Below, in pieces: positions 49,195 to 60,272 of a stretch of DNA of 64,000 nt. The stretch covers positions 11,237,001 to 11,301,000 of the forward strand of contig JAZBRI010000008.1 in NCBI GenBank assembly GCA_036874045.1. Direction: 5' to 3'. Positions within the stretch are counted from its first letter, which is position 1, and every line of letters starts with the position of its first letter. This stretch comes from Cymodocea nodosa (Eukaryota > Streptophyta > Magnoliopsida > Alismatales > Cymodoceaceae). The translations under genes were made by a program, and so were the position numbers. The notes under the pieces were generated by a model that was given only the letters and a program-made list of their open reading frames with translations, did not search any database and had not been told where the DNA came from.

Positions 49195-49206
49195 GCTCTG
49201 ATACCA
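49195..49206 (-). other. A3 primer binding site
   Basis: Reads TGGTATCAGAGC on the minus strand, the plant initiator tRNA-Met primer site, two bases inside the LTR start at 49209. Confidence 0.93.
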
Positions 49207-49208
49207 CT

Positions 49209-50756
49209 TGAAGGATCGTATGGCTACACAAGAGGGGGGTGAATTGTGTATTTTTAATATTTTTTGAAATATAATTGAAACTTTAAAACTGAAAAACAAG
49301 TCGAGACATTGTTTTTATAAAATCATTTTTATTCAAGGTTTCAATTACAATATACAATTCAATTCTCCTCAGAAATTGTAGATGCAATTATATTTCGATA
49401 CCATGTATCATCTAAACAATTTCATAACTACAAACAGAGAAAACTAATTTGCAGAATTTAAAACTTTTCTCCCTGTTTGATATCTTTCTTCTTCTTCTTT
49501 TTCTTCTTCAGCAATTCTTCAGTGACGAATATCTTGTCTTTTCATGCTTCACCGAATTTGCTTTCTTCTAATACTTCAAATCTTTAGTGATGAAAATCTT
49601 ACCTTTTTATGCTTCACTGAACTTTCTTTCACTTGAGAGATTTTCCCCAAGAAGGTGTTTTTGATCCCTGAAAAAGATTTTTCTTTTGGTGTGTAGGGAT
49701 GATTTGATCCTTGAAAAGATTTTTCGTTTTGTGTGCAAGGATAAATTGATCAATAAGAATTCTATGCCTTTTATACTGTATCTTCATTTCATGCATATCC
49801 TTCACATTTAACCACCACCAGTTTTCCACTTCTCCACGTCTTTTCTTTTTCCTTCATCGAAATACACATGTTCTAACCCACGTTTATATTTCAAATTTTC
49901 TTTAATCACTAGTCCTGGATCTCTGAAACATTTCCTGCAAAATAAACTTTCTCGTCCAAAAGTTTTTCATCAGTGTAATAAGAAGTCGTTACTACAATGT
50001 TAACTAAACGAGTAACACAAGTATATATATAACTTAACGTTTCTAACTTAACGAGTTCCTCATGTGCCATTTCACGTGACAAGTACTGTAGCTAACTCAA
50101 CGAACTATGTTCGTGGTGTTATGCTATCACAACGAACCATCTTCATTGTGTTATGATAACTCAACGAACCAGTAATACACAAATGTTTTTATAATAAGAA
50201 TTTTACCACGTGCAAAAATAACAACTTAAGTTTATAACGCTAACCTAACGCGTTTAGTTATGTTAACTTAACGAGTTAAACATGTGCACCTCACGTGATA
50301 TAATACAACATTCGTAACTTATGATTTCACCACGTGTATAACACTAACTTAACGAGTTCGTCTATTCTTTTACTCACTAACTAAACGAGTTATCACGTGA
50401 CCTATTTTAACTTTTAAGCCTCTAACTTAACGAGTTCTCACGTGACCTCTATACAAACAAAACTCTAACTTAACGAGTTGTCTAAACGTGCACTGTTCAT
50501 GATACAGAAGATATAACATTAAAACATATCATGCTTTTCAATAAAAACACACGTTAACTTAACGTTTAGCTAAATGAGAAATTAATGCAACGAAATGACT
50601 AGTTATTAACTTCAGATCCAATACAGACATGTATTTATATCAATAAGCTTTTTCTGTATTAATTGATGATTTTAATTTCTTTTCACAAGCAATAGTAATT
50701 GAGCAAATATGATTATTTTCATTTAGCACACATCATCAAAACAAAAATACTCAACA
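49209..50756 (-). repeat. A3 5' LTR (1548 bp)
   Basis: Starts TGAAGGATCG (the family usually has TGTAGG) and ends ACTCAACA at 50756. The U3 array in reverse spans about 49990-50570. Confidence 0.92.
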
Positions 50757-51638
50757 ATATTGATACCATGTTTCATCTATTCAATTTCATAACTACAAAT
50801 AGAGTAAACTAATTTGCAAAATTTAAAACATTTCTTCTTATTTGAGATCTTTCTTCTTCTTCTCCTTTTTCTTCTTTAGTGACGAATATCTTGTCTTTCT
50901 CTATTTCACCGAATTTGCTTTCTTCTAATACTTCAGATCTTAAATGACATAAATTTAACATTTTCTACTTCATTGAATTTTCTTCCATCTGAGAGCTTTT
51001 CCCTGAAAAGTGTTTTTAAGGCCTAAAAAGATTTTTCTTTTGGTGTGTAGGGATAATTGATCAACGAGAATTCTATGGCTTTTATACTATATCTTCATTT
51101 CATGCATATCCTCTACATTTAATCACTACCAGTTTTCCACTTCTTTATGTCTTCTCTTTTTCCTTCATCGAAATACACACGTTGTGACCCATGTTTACAT
51201 TTTGAATTTTCTTTAATCATCAATCTTGGATCTCTGAAAAATTTCCAACAAAATAAACTTTCTTGTCCAAAATTTTTCATCAAGTGTAATAAGTTGTCGT
51301 TACTTTAGTGTTAACTAAACAAGTAATACAAGTAGATATATAACTTAACGTTTCTAACTTAACGAGTTTCTCATGTGCCAACTCACGTGACAAGTATTGT
51401 AGCTAACTCAAAGAACTAAGTCTGTGGTGTAATGCTAACTCAATGAACCAGCATTGTGGTGTTACGATAACTCAACGAACCAGTGATAAACAAATGTTTT
51501 TATAATAAGAATTTCACCACGTGCAAAAATAAGGACTTAAGTTTATAACGCTAACCTAACGCGTTGCCTTAGTGTTGAATATAGTAACACAACGCGTGCA
51601 ATTATGTTAACTTAACGAGTGAAACATGTGCACTTGTT
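50757..51638 (-). repeat. Host LTR, right part after A3
   Basis: Continues the host LTR with atattgataccatg and runs through its U3 motifs to aacatgtgcac near 51638, where LTR similarity stops before the true end. The last few hundred bases of a complete LTR are missing. Confidence 0.85.
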
Positions 51639-54025
51639 CGCTTGGCTAGTACGACACCAGAAAACTTGTTTGGATCTCCAACAACGCACTAGAAAAACTT
51701 GGATTTGTTAACTTCTATTTTTGCTTAGTTAATTTATCCTTATGCATATTCATTTTTTTTAGAAGTAAACAAACAACCTTTCACACAAATTAGATATTAA
51801 TTCCAATTTATATTTTAACTGCAAGTGCATAGTGTATATTGTATTAGTGTGCAAGTACAGGTCGATCCCATAGAGAATTGCTTAAGAATTGAGAACTGTT
51901 CCATTTTTAATAATCAAATTTATATATTCAATAAGCTCTCCATTAAGTTACAGTTAACTCAACAGACAAAGTTCGTTGAGTTATGGCTAACTCAACGGAC
52001 TAACCTCATGGACTTAAGTTAACTCCATGAGTCTGCATTTCCTATTTAATACTGCTATTTACAAAGGAATTCGGCCAACCATTGGGCGGTTCCACAGATT
52101 GTAAATAACATCAATTAAGCTCTTTAATGTTAGTAAACACTAGATTTATCATTAAGCAATACTAAAATTCAGATAATTCAAACAATAACCATTAAAATTT
52201 TTAAGTCTTTTGAACGAACCAATTTCAATAAACTATAAAACTAAAACAAACATAAAACAATCACAACACTGACAAAGATAGCATTAATCATGATACAACA
52301 CAAACAATACAACACTCAAATACAAAATACAAACACAGATAAGTTGTTTTTGGTATTTTTGTTTTAATATGAACATGGAAATGGGCGAAAGGTGAAATGT
52401 AAAGTAATCTCCATTGATAGTAAATACTTTCGTCACTACATGCGATGCGATTATACCACTAAAAATTAAACCACTTACAATTCTGTCTCCTCTCCCTATA
52501 GAATTGCGAGTTTAGAATTGCAAGATAATCTCCTCTTCAGCATATAGGCATCAACCCGAAACCAAGGCTAGAAGCTTTACGATCTCTTGAAATATGAGTT
52601 GGCGCTTGGTGAAAATGGCTTCCCTTCTTGCGACGCAATCACTCCTCATAGTGGTTGTTAGGCATTGTGTTTGGCTCGGAATCGACCTGACATCAGGAAA
52701 GTATCCTCACAGACCTTCGATGGTTGGTGATTATGGTGGTATTAATGTGGTGGTAATGTGGTGGTAATGTGGTGGTGATAATGGTTGGTGTGGTACTTCA
52801 GAGAATTGCCGACACTGTCTGTAGAAAGCTCAGTGCTCCTCCTCTGTACACACTGGCCATACCCATCAATCACACACCCTTTACTTCTTTTTCTTCTTTT
52901 CTTTTATATTTCTTCAGTGGTAACTGCTTCTGCTTGAATGGTCGGTTGGATTTCCTTCATTCATATCAACAACAATGATTTCTTCTCCCTTCGACAAGTG
53001 AATTCCTACGTGATACGTGCAATCGTGGTTTTTCCTTCCAACTGTCCTATTTCTACAACCGCTATAGTGGTATATTAGAAAATAAATAGTTCGTGGAGTT
53101 ACAAATAACTCAACGGACTTACCTCGTTGATTTAACTATAAAACACATGCATAAATTTAACTATCCGATGCTCAAGTGCATTTCGGATACTTATAGATAA
53201 CTCACCGATATATAACTTAAGTAAATCTACTAGATCTTCACATGTGTCATTAGCAATTTAATAATAAAAGAAACATTTCGGAGAGTTATAGGTCTAACTA
53301 TCCGATGTTGAGATGCCTTTCAGATAGTTACAGATAACTCACCAAAAATCCACTTAAGTCACTTTCCCAGAACATGACACGTGTCCACAACTATTTTATA
53401 AATAAAAGGAGCTTTCAAAGAGTTACACATATAACTATCCGATGCCCAGCTGCAATTTCAGATAGCTATAGATAACTCACTGAAAGTTCACTTAAGACAT
53501 GCATTATGGTTTCGACACATGTACTTTAGGAAATAATAAAGTATTCTTTTAAAACATAACTATTCGGCAATTTAAACATAACTCTTCGATACATGTTCGG
53601 TATGTTAAACATAACTATCCGAAATATCAGAAAATTTGGATACTTAAGGATTTCACAGCCTGCAACTTACCGACAGTTCAGAAATGTACTAAATTAACAT
53701 TAATTCATCGAAATTAAGTAGATTCTTTAATTAAAGCATATAACAGTGCAATTATGATATAATGACTTAATTCTCATATGATAAGCTAAATATTATGCAA
53801 TTAACCATCATTTAACCATTAATAATATGCACTTTTTCATTCTAAACACTTCCCCATACCTAAATTTTGCTAGTCCCTTAGTAAACTAAGATCTCATTAA
53901 TTGGTCATTCTAAAAGTGCTAGAATTAATTCTCACTTTTTTTATTACGTTCAGCATAAGAACTAGTATATAGACATTCTGTATGTTTCAGCAATCAACCT
54001 GCAAATATACTTAAAATATATGCAT
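51639..54025. other. Non-coding repeat-like region
   Basis: No convincing gene. 51830-51890 holds a tgcaagtacaggtcgatccc stretch of a type I have seen in plant LTR-element spacers. 52728-52790 is a GGTGGTAAT-type minisatellite. 53085-53830 resembles the spacer of B (12800-13330), with aactatccgatg and tttcgga words. 53848-53890 has a ccccatacctaaatttt motif that recurs at 57683. The whole is probably remains of further LTR elements. Confidence 0.5.
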
Positions 54026-54144
54026 TTCATTTCAGGCATATCCTTCACGTTTAACCACTACCAGTTTTCCACTTCTCCACGTCTTTTCTTTTTCCTTCAT
54101 CGAAACACACATGTTCTAACCCACGTTTATATTTCGAATTTTCT

Positions 54145-54846
54145 TTAATCAAAATCTGAATTAATTTCGAAGGCTATTTCTTTCTTCATTTTTAGTTTGT
54201 TGTGACTCAGTGATTCATTTAATTGAACTTCATAAGCTGTTAAATTTCCTATAAGTTCATTCATAGTATAAACATTTAAATCTCGTGATTCCTCAATTGA
54301 AGTTACTTTTTTAGACCATTTAGAACTTAGGGATCTGAGAATTTTCCTCACCAAATCCTTCTGTTCAAAATTCTTTCCTAAACATTTTAAAGAGTTTATG
54401 ATATCAAGAAATCTGGAAAACATCTCAGAAATATTTTCGTCTTCATGCATCTTAAAGAGTTCATACTTATGAATCAACATGTTTATTTTTGTCTCTTTAA
54501 CTTGAGAAGTACCTTCATGTGAAACTTCTAATGCATGCCACACATCATAAGCAGATTTATATGCCAACACTTTACTGAACTGTTCATAACTCAATGAACA
54601 CAATAAAATATTTAAGCCCTTAGCATTTAGAGTTTCATTTTCTTTTTCAGTAATTGTCCAAGTATTATAAGAAGTAGTTAACGGAGTATATGGTTTAGAA
54701 ATCATGAACCACAATTTATGATCTATACTTTGAAGAAAAACAGTCATCCTATATTTCCAATATTCAAAATGTATTCCATCAAATAAAGGAGGACGATTAA
54801 GATTTTGGTCTTCATATAAAGAAAAATTACCATTTCCAATAGCCAT
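54145..54846 (-). pseudogene. gag: A4 gag N-terminal fragment (open, 233 codons)
   Basis: ATG 54846 opens MAIGNGNFSLYEDQ. The Gag N-terminal domain reads through without a stop to the deletion point near 54150. At the codon where A2 and A3 share a TAG (KWS*KVTS) this copy has AAA (Lys). The zinc knuckle and everything after it are lost. It is the best-preserved Gag N-terminus in the window but is only a fragment. Confidence 0.85.
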
Positions 54847-55032
54847 TTTACCTTAGATTTTTCAACCTATTTGATTTTAAACAATCTAAAAACTTTAAAA
54901 CAACTTGAGCCTTAAATCAATAGAGTAAAATGTATGCTTAGATATTAATTTCCGTTTAAAAACAAGGAAGGTAAAATAAGCAATCATATTAAATAAGTTG
55001 GTATCGATTTTATATCAAAGATTATTCACAAA

Positions 55033-55044
55033 GCTCTGATACCA
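55033..55044 (-). other. A4 primer binding site
   Basis: TGGTATCAGAGC on the minus strand, two bases from the LTR start at 55047; initiator tRNA-Met type. Confidence 0.92.
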
Positions 55045-55046
55045 CT

Positions 55047-56627
55047 TGTAGGATCGTATGGCTACACAAGAGGGGGAGTGAATTGTGTATTTTTCATATT
55101 TTTTGAAATATAATTGAAACTTTAAAACTCAAAAACAAGTCGAGACATTGTTTTCATAAAATCATTTTTATTCAAGGTTTCAATTACAATATACAATTCA
55201 ATTCTCCTCAGAAATTGTAGATGCAATTATATTTCGATACCATGTATCATCTAAACAATTTCATAACTACAAACAGAGAAAACTAATTTGTGGAATTTAA
55301 AACTTTTCTCCCTATTTGAGATCTTTTTTCTTCTTCTTTTTCTTCTTCTGCAATTCTTCAGTGATGAATATCTTGTCCTTTCATGCTTCACCGAATTTGC
55401 TTTCTTCTAATACTTCAAATCTTCAGTGACGAAAATCTTACCTTTTTATGCTTCATTGAACTTTCTTCCACTTGAGAGATTTTTCCCGAAGAGGTGTTTT
55501 TGATCCCTGAAAAAGATTTTTCTTTTGGTGTGCAGGGATGGTTTGATCGTTGAAAAGATTTTTCGTTTTGTGTGCAAGGATAATTGATCAACGAGAATTC
55601 TACGCCTTTTATACTGTATCTTCATTCCATGCATATCCTTCACATTTAACCACTACCAGTTTTCCACTTCTCCACGTCTTTTCTTTTTCCTTCATCAAAA
55701 CACACACGTTCTAACCCACATTTATATTTCGAATTTTCTTGAATCATCAGTCTTGGATCTTTGAAAAATTTCCTGCAAAATAAACTTTCTCGTCCAAAAG
55801 TTTTTCATCAGTGTAATAAGAAGTCGTTACTTTAATGTTAACTAAACAAGTAACACAAGTATATATATAACTTAACGTTTCTAACTTAACGAGTTCACCA
55901 TGTGCCATTTCACGTGACAAGTACTATAGCGAACTCAACGAACTAAATCCGTGGTGTTATGCTATCTTAACAAACCATCTCCGTTGTGTTATGATAACTC
56001 AACGAACCAGTAATAAACATATGTTTTTATAATAAGAATTTTACCACGTGCAAAAATAACAACTTAAGTTTATAACACTAACCTAACGTGTTGCCTTAGT
56101 GTTCAATATAGCAACTCAACGCGTTTAGTTGTGTTAACTTAACGAGTTAAACATGTGCACCTCACGTGATACAATACAACATTCATAACTTATTATTTCA
56201 CCATGTGTATAACACTAACTTAACGAGTTCATCTCTTCTTTTACTCACTAACTTAACGAGTTATCACGTGACCTATTTTAACCTTTAAGCCTCTGACTTA
56301 ATGAGTTCTCACATAACCTCTATATAAACAAAACTCTAACTTAACGAGTTGTCTAAACGTGCACTGTTCATGATATAGAAGATATAACATTAAAACATAT
56401 CATGCTTTTCAATAAAAACACACGTTAACTTAACGTTTAGCTAAATTAGATATTAATGCAATGAAACGACTAGTTATTAACTTCAAATCCAATACAGACA
56501 AGTATTTATATCGGTAAACTTTTTCTATATTAATTGATGATTTTAATTTCTTTTCACAAGCAATAGTAATTGAGCAAATATGATTATTTTCATTTAGCAC
56601 ACATCATCAAAACAAAAATACTCAACA
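55047..56627 (-). repeat. A4 5' LTR (1581 bp)
   Basis: TGTAGGATCG to ACTCAACA. U3 motif array near 55850-56450. It is followed by a diverged family-A spacer, into which A4 inserted. Confidence 0.92.
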
Positions 56628-57660
56628 AATAAGATTTCTAGAAGAAATTTCAACAACATACGAATCAAAGTACAATCCAATTAAATATGATTAAGACAAG
56701 TAGAATAAAGAATTGTATCTCCATTAAACAACTTCAAAAGTCTATTCTAGATTCATATTTCAGCAATTCTAGATAATAGAAAATATACTCGATTCATAAG
56801 ATATCTGTATTTCACAAAACACTTGTATCTTTTCAGAACAGTATATGTATTATTTTTTTGTACTTTAAAAGTTAATTTGACAAGCTTGAGTCATATAGGA
56901 GTTTTCTAATGTATCCATGTAACGAGCTTTCAGTCAACAATCCCAGATCTGATCAGGATCTTAGGTTGCTAGATTTCAAGAGTCCTTTTTCAAGTCAACA
57001 ATCCTTACATACTTATCTGCTCAAGTACAAAAGGCTCGTGATCAAACAAGTCAATAAACTCTCAAAGTTTTTTTTTTTCTTTTCGCTTTTCTTTTTTTCT
57101 TTTTTTTTCTTTTTTTCAAAATACAAAAAACAAAACAAAACATTAATCACATACTGTATATGTACATATTTCATTAATACAGATGCAATAAAACAGCAAT
57201 CTCATATAGTCCTACTTCTATCATTTATTGAAAATATGAATCCATAACAATAAGTGCATACTTTTTCTGTAGTTTAATAAGATCTACACATAAATCATTC
57301 TACAAGTTTAATCAGTTAAATTAAATGTATCTTTAATCATATGCGTTTCATTTAATCAAGAATTCACATTTCAGCTCCTTTAGGACTTCAGATAATTTTT
57401 TTTTTTTAAACATTCTTATTTCATTTTAAAATCGTGAAACTATTAAACTCATGAAATTCAGAAAAAACATAAGATACTATATCTAGATTAGCATAAATAG
57501 TAAATTCTATAGCATCTTATATAGCCTTCTAAATACAACATTTAAGAAGTTACAGTTTATAAAAAAAATTGCAATCTCAATTATCGAATAGTTATAGTAA
57601 GTTCATTAAAATTTTCACTTTCCACAAAACTTTGTAGTACCATTTTAATTCCTTTAGTTA
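56628..57660 (-). repeat. Diverged family-A pol/third-ORF spacer
   Basis: 56640-57060 aligns with 42700-43130 of A3 (for example gatctgatcagga, caacaatccttacata, tctgctcaagtacaaaa) and later parts with 43180-43500, at clearly lower identity than A1-A3 share. A T/C-rich run fills 57066-57118. No coding sequence. It is the relic of an older element that A4 landed in. Confidence 0.65.
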
Positions 57661-57802
57661 ACAAACTTACATGGCTGTTATTTTAATTACCTCCCCCCCA
57701 TACCTACATTTTGCATTGTCCTCAATGTAAAAGATTTGACAATAAATACAGTAATTGTAGCAGGCATGAATACAGTTTCGTTGATTTAGCACCTAATTCA
57801 AC

Positions 57803-57950
57803 GAATGAGTTTAAATTTAAATTTAGGATAAGTAATCAGTTACATACCTTGTTTCATTTGTATCTCCTTCTGCATAGAATGAGTTTAAATTTAAATTTAG
57901 GATAAGTAATCAGTTACATACCTTGTTTCATTTGTATCTCCTTCTGCATA
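57803..57950. repeat. Exact 74-bp tandem duplication
   Basis: 57803-57876 and 57877-57950 appear identical by eye, both starting gaatgagtttaaattt and ending cttctgcata. No mismatch suggests a recent duplication, or an assembly artefact. The surrounding 57661-58331 is AT-rich with no gene seen. Confidence 0.85.
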
Positions 57951-58331
57951 TTCTGATTTTTGATTTTGAAAAACTTTTCATTCACAAATAAAAGCAAAAT
58001 ATATAACAAAATAACATTTAACAGATATTTATAAATCATTGTCTTGTGTATAACTAAAAAAATTTTCTCTTTTTTTTCTACAAATAAATGTAGACTACAT
58101 ACAACATTAAACACATATAATCATAGCTTAAGAACATGATTGAAAAGTAGAAACAAATGGAATAAATGGAATAAACGTGTTAGTCCAAGCAAACTTTTTA
58201 GGCATAATTCTTCTTGCTATTAATTCTGTTTTAATGCAGTTCTTGTTCCTTTTTAATTTGTAAACATGTAATATATTATCAATGCTAAAGACAAGTGTAT
58301 TAACATTAATGAAATGAAATGCAGAAAGGGA

Positions 58332-59201
58332 TCATTTTTGATGCCAGGATAATATAGCAGCTTCTATTTCTATATCTATTTCAATATACTCCTCTTCCCA
58401 CTTCCATTCATTTATGTCTTTCATAATCTATATTTGAAATTTCATCAATTCATCGCACCATCTTATCAGACATAAAGTAGGATCATCATATTCATTATAC
58501 CACATCCTTATTTGAATTTTATCAAATTCTGTAGATGGTGGTTTAGCTATTTCACTCAGTATAGGTAATATTTCTACAAAATCATCATCATAAATATCTA
58601 TGCTTACTCTGTATAAATCAGATCCAAATGCTATTGATATATCTGTGACTAGATATACATATCTATCAAGTATGACATGCATGTTGTTAATTAATGATTT
58701 CTGTCCTAGATATATCATAATATTTTCAGTCCAAGATCTATTTCGAAAATTATACACACTTAAGTGTAAATCTTCACCCTAATTTCCTGTAGGTCTCCGA
58801 TAATATAATTTTTCAGGAATGGTTGAATTTTTATCAAAAAATATTAAAGTCGACCCACAATTTACAGTTGGTACTTCATATCTATTAGGTCTTCCTATAT
58901 TCCATTCTTCTCTTGTTATAGGATTTTTTATCAAAATATCAGGTAATAGACTTGCATACCTTGGTCTGGTTCTGTATATGATTAATCCTTCATCCATCCC
59001 CATAATATGATCTATTCCCTCTAATGTATTGGGTGGAATTCTAGTAGTTTCTTCCATATTTTGATATTCATGGGTAATTGAACTACAATTAAATGACTTC
59101 CATATGAATCCATCTCTAATCTTAGTCATTTTTGCATCTTGTAGTCCCTGAAAATATTTTTCTTTGTGATGCATGTATCTTCCATCAAGTATATGTATGA
59201 G
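58332..59201 (-). pseudogene. F-box-associated (FBA/kelch-like) protein fragment
   Basis: A 290-codon minus-strand frame interrupted only by TAG at 58779-58781 and TAG at 58428-58430, ending TGA 58332. It reads like the C-terminal beta-propeller part of plant F-box proteins: GLIIYRTRPR then IKNPITREEWNIG (the 'xNPxTRE' hallmark), LSVYNFRNRSWTE (the 'V(Y/F)..RTxSW' strand), and CDELMKFQI followed by INEWKWEEEY. The N-terminal F-box itself is not seen. Such proteins are substrate adaptors of SCF ubiquitin ligases. This copy lacks an adaptor domain and is probably a pseudogene; it is the only host-type coding relic here. Assignment is by motif pattern and is moderately sure. Confidence 0.6.
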
Positions 59202-59233
59202 TCATTGAATATGGTTGTATTTCTTTGATAATT

Positions 59234-59537
59234 TGTACAGGGGCAAACTTGTCTTTTGGGTATCACCAACCGCTGCCCCTATATATGTAAGGGGTCATCT
59301 ACGTCCAAGGGATGTCACGCCAAACCATCCCTTGATTTTGTTCTCCCCCTTATTTGTACCAGCAATCATACAGCAAAGAATCATGATAGATTGATCACCC
59401 ATGGACGTACCCGTGTTGGGGAACCACGTAAATTTGTTGTTCTTCGAATTCTCCACTCGTAATCCTCTCTTCCACGCAGATCTCTTCTCTATGCCACCCC
59501 TAGATGCTCCACATTTGTTTGATCTTTCCACACAACA
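59234..59537 (+). repeat. Probable 5' LTR of the Tork-like element
   Basis: Inferred from the PBS at 59540 and the CA end at 59537. A TATA-like ctatatatg lies near 59279. The left edge (tgtacaggggc at about 59234) is a guess, since no second LTR is available for comparison. Confidence 0.45.
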
Positions 59538-59539
59538 AC

Positions 59540-59551
59540 TGGTATCAGAGC
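59540..59551 (+). other. Primer binding site of the Tork-like element
   Basis: TGGTATCAGAGC, the initiator tRNA-Met site, two bases after the presumed LTR end. Confidence 0.92.
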
Positions 59552-59559
59552 GAGGTTGG

Positions 59560-59960
59560 ATATCTTCAGGTTTGCATCTGAAGTTTCGAAGAGTTTCATC
59601 AAGGATCAAGCCATTTCCGGAAGGGATCTCTCCATTGTTGTAACTGCCGTCGTCGTTGGCGCCAGTCTGCACACTCCGACGCCAAGTCTTGCGCCTTCCT
59701 CGTCCATGCTCCGTTGCGTCTCAAATTTTGAGGACGTGTAGTAAGCTTCCTGAAATTTCTTTCTTTAAAATTTCGAAGAGATTGATCAAGGTTCAAGCCA
59801 TTTCTGTAAGGATATCCCCCATTGCCGGAACTGTTGTTGTCACCGGCGCTAGTCTGCACACTCCGACGTCAAGTAGTGCGCCTTCCTCATCTATGCTCTG
59901 TTGCATCTCAAATTTTGAGGACGTGTAGTAAGCGTCCTGAACTTCCTTCTTTTAAAATTT
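59560..59960 (+). repeat. Imperfect 187-bp tandem duplication in the leader
   Basis: The block ending gaggacgtgtagtaagc occurs with its last part at 59730 and again at 59917, a 187-bp offset. Shared words include gtctgcacactccgacg and tctcaaattttgagg. Copies differ by scattered substitutions. It lies in the untranslated leader between PBS and gag, a place where packaging signals would be expected. Confidence 0.75.
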
Positions 59961-60272
59961 CGTAGTCAGAAGCTTCGTATTCAGAGAGATACAATAGGAG
60001 GCGTCTGGCTAGGGCACAGTAGTTTTCTAGACGAGTGACTCTTTGATTGTCGGATTTTGGGCATTTTGTGATTGTGGTTTTGTGCGAGTATTTGCTATTG
60101 TTTTGTGATAAGTATTGGCTTGTGGCTGATTGCATTTCGTTGAAATCAGTAGTTTCAGTAGTATATTGTTGTTGAGATATTGCTTGCTATTGTGTACCTT
60201 GCCGTAGAATTGTGTTTGTTGAAATCACATTGTATCTTGTGTGTATTGTTGGTTGTTTGTTGTTTTGAAAAC

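Larger units (their letters stand above)
37732..50756 (-). mobile_element. A3: most complete family-A Sirevirus element, 13.0 kb, TSD ATATT
   Basis: 3' LTR 37732-39308, PPT 39309-39322, third ORF 39810-42059, spacer, pol 43644-46760, gag 46761-49008, PBS 49195-49206, 5' LTR 49209-50756. Perfect 5-bp target duplications atatt at 37727-37731 and 50757-50761. All expected domains are present, but with nonsense codons and small frameshifts. By eye the first 290 bp of the two LTRs differ at about 10 positions, so the insertion is not recent. Confidence 0.95.
54026..56627 (-). mobile_element. A4: internally deleted family-A element
   Basis: Consists of a roughly 120-bp middle fragment of the 3' LTR (54026-54149), fused to gag (54145-54846), leader, PBS 55033-55044 and a complete 5' LTR 55047-56627. 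Everything from the mid 3' LTR through PPT, third ORF, pol and most of gag is deleted. The outer part of the 3' LTR is also absent. Confidence 0.85.

Noticed and set aside
52769..52978. 69-codon plus-strand open frame near the GGT minisatellite
   Set aside because: It starts in a simple repeat and has no recognisable motif.
57066..57118. T/C-rich tract as a PPT or polypyrimidine splice signal
   Set aside because: The matching position in A2 and A3 has no such tract, so it is more likely slippage in a decayed spacer.
58332..59201. Possible viral movement-protein relic (first impression of the 131-codon frame)
   Set aside because: NPITREEW, SVYNFRNRSW and the C-terminal CDELMKFQI pattern fit plant F-box-associated domains, and no viral replication or capsid motif is nearby.
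59556..59928. Short open frames in the Tork-like leader on both strands
   Set aside because: They arise from the 187-bp duplication in a GC-richer leader and overlap the region before the real gag start at 60273.
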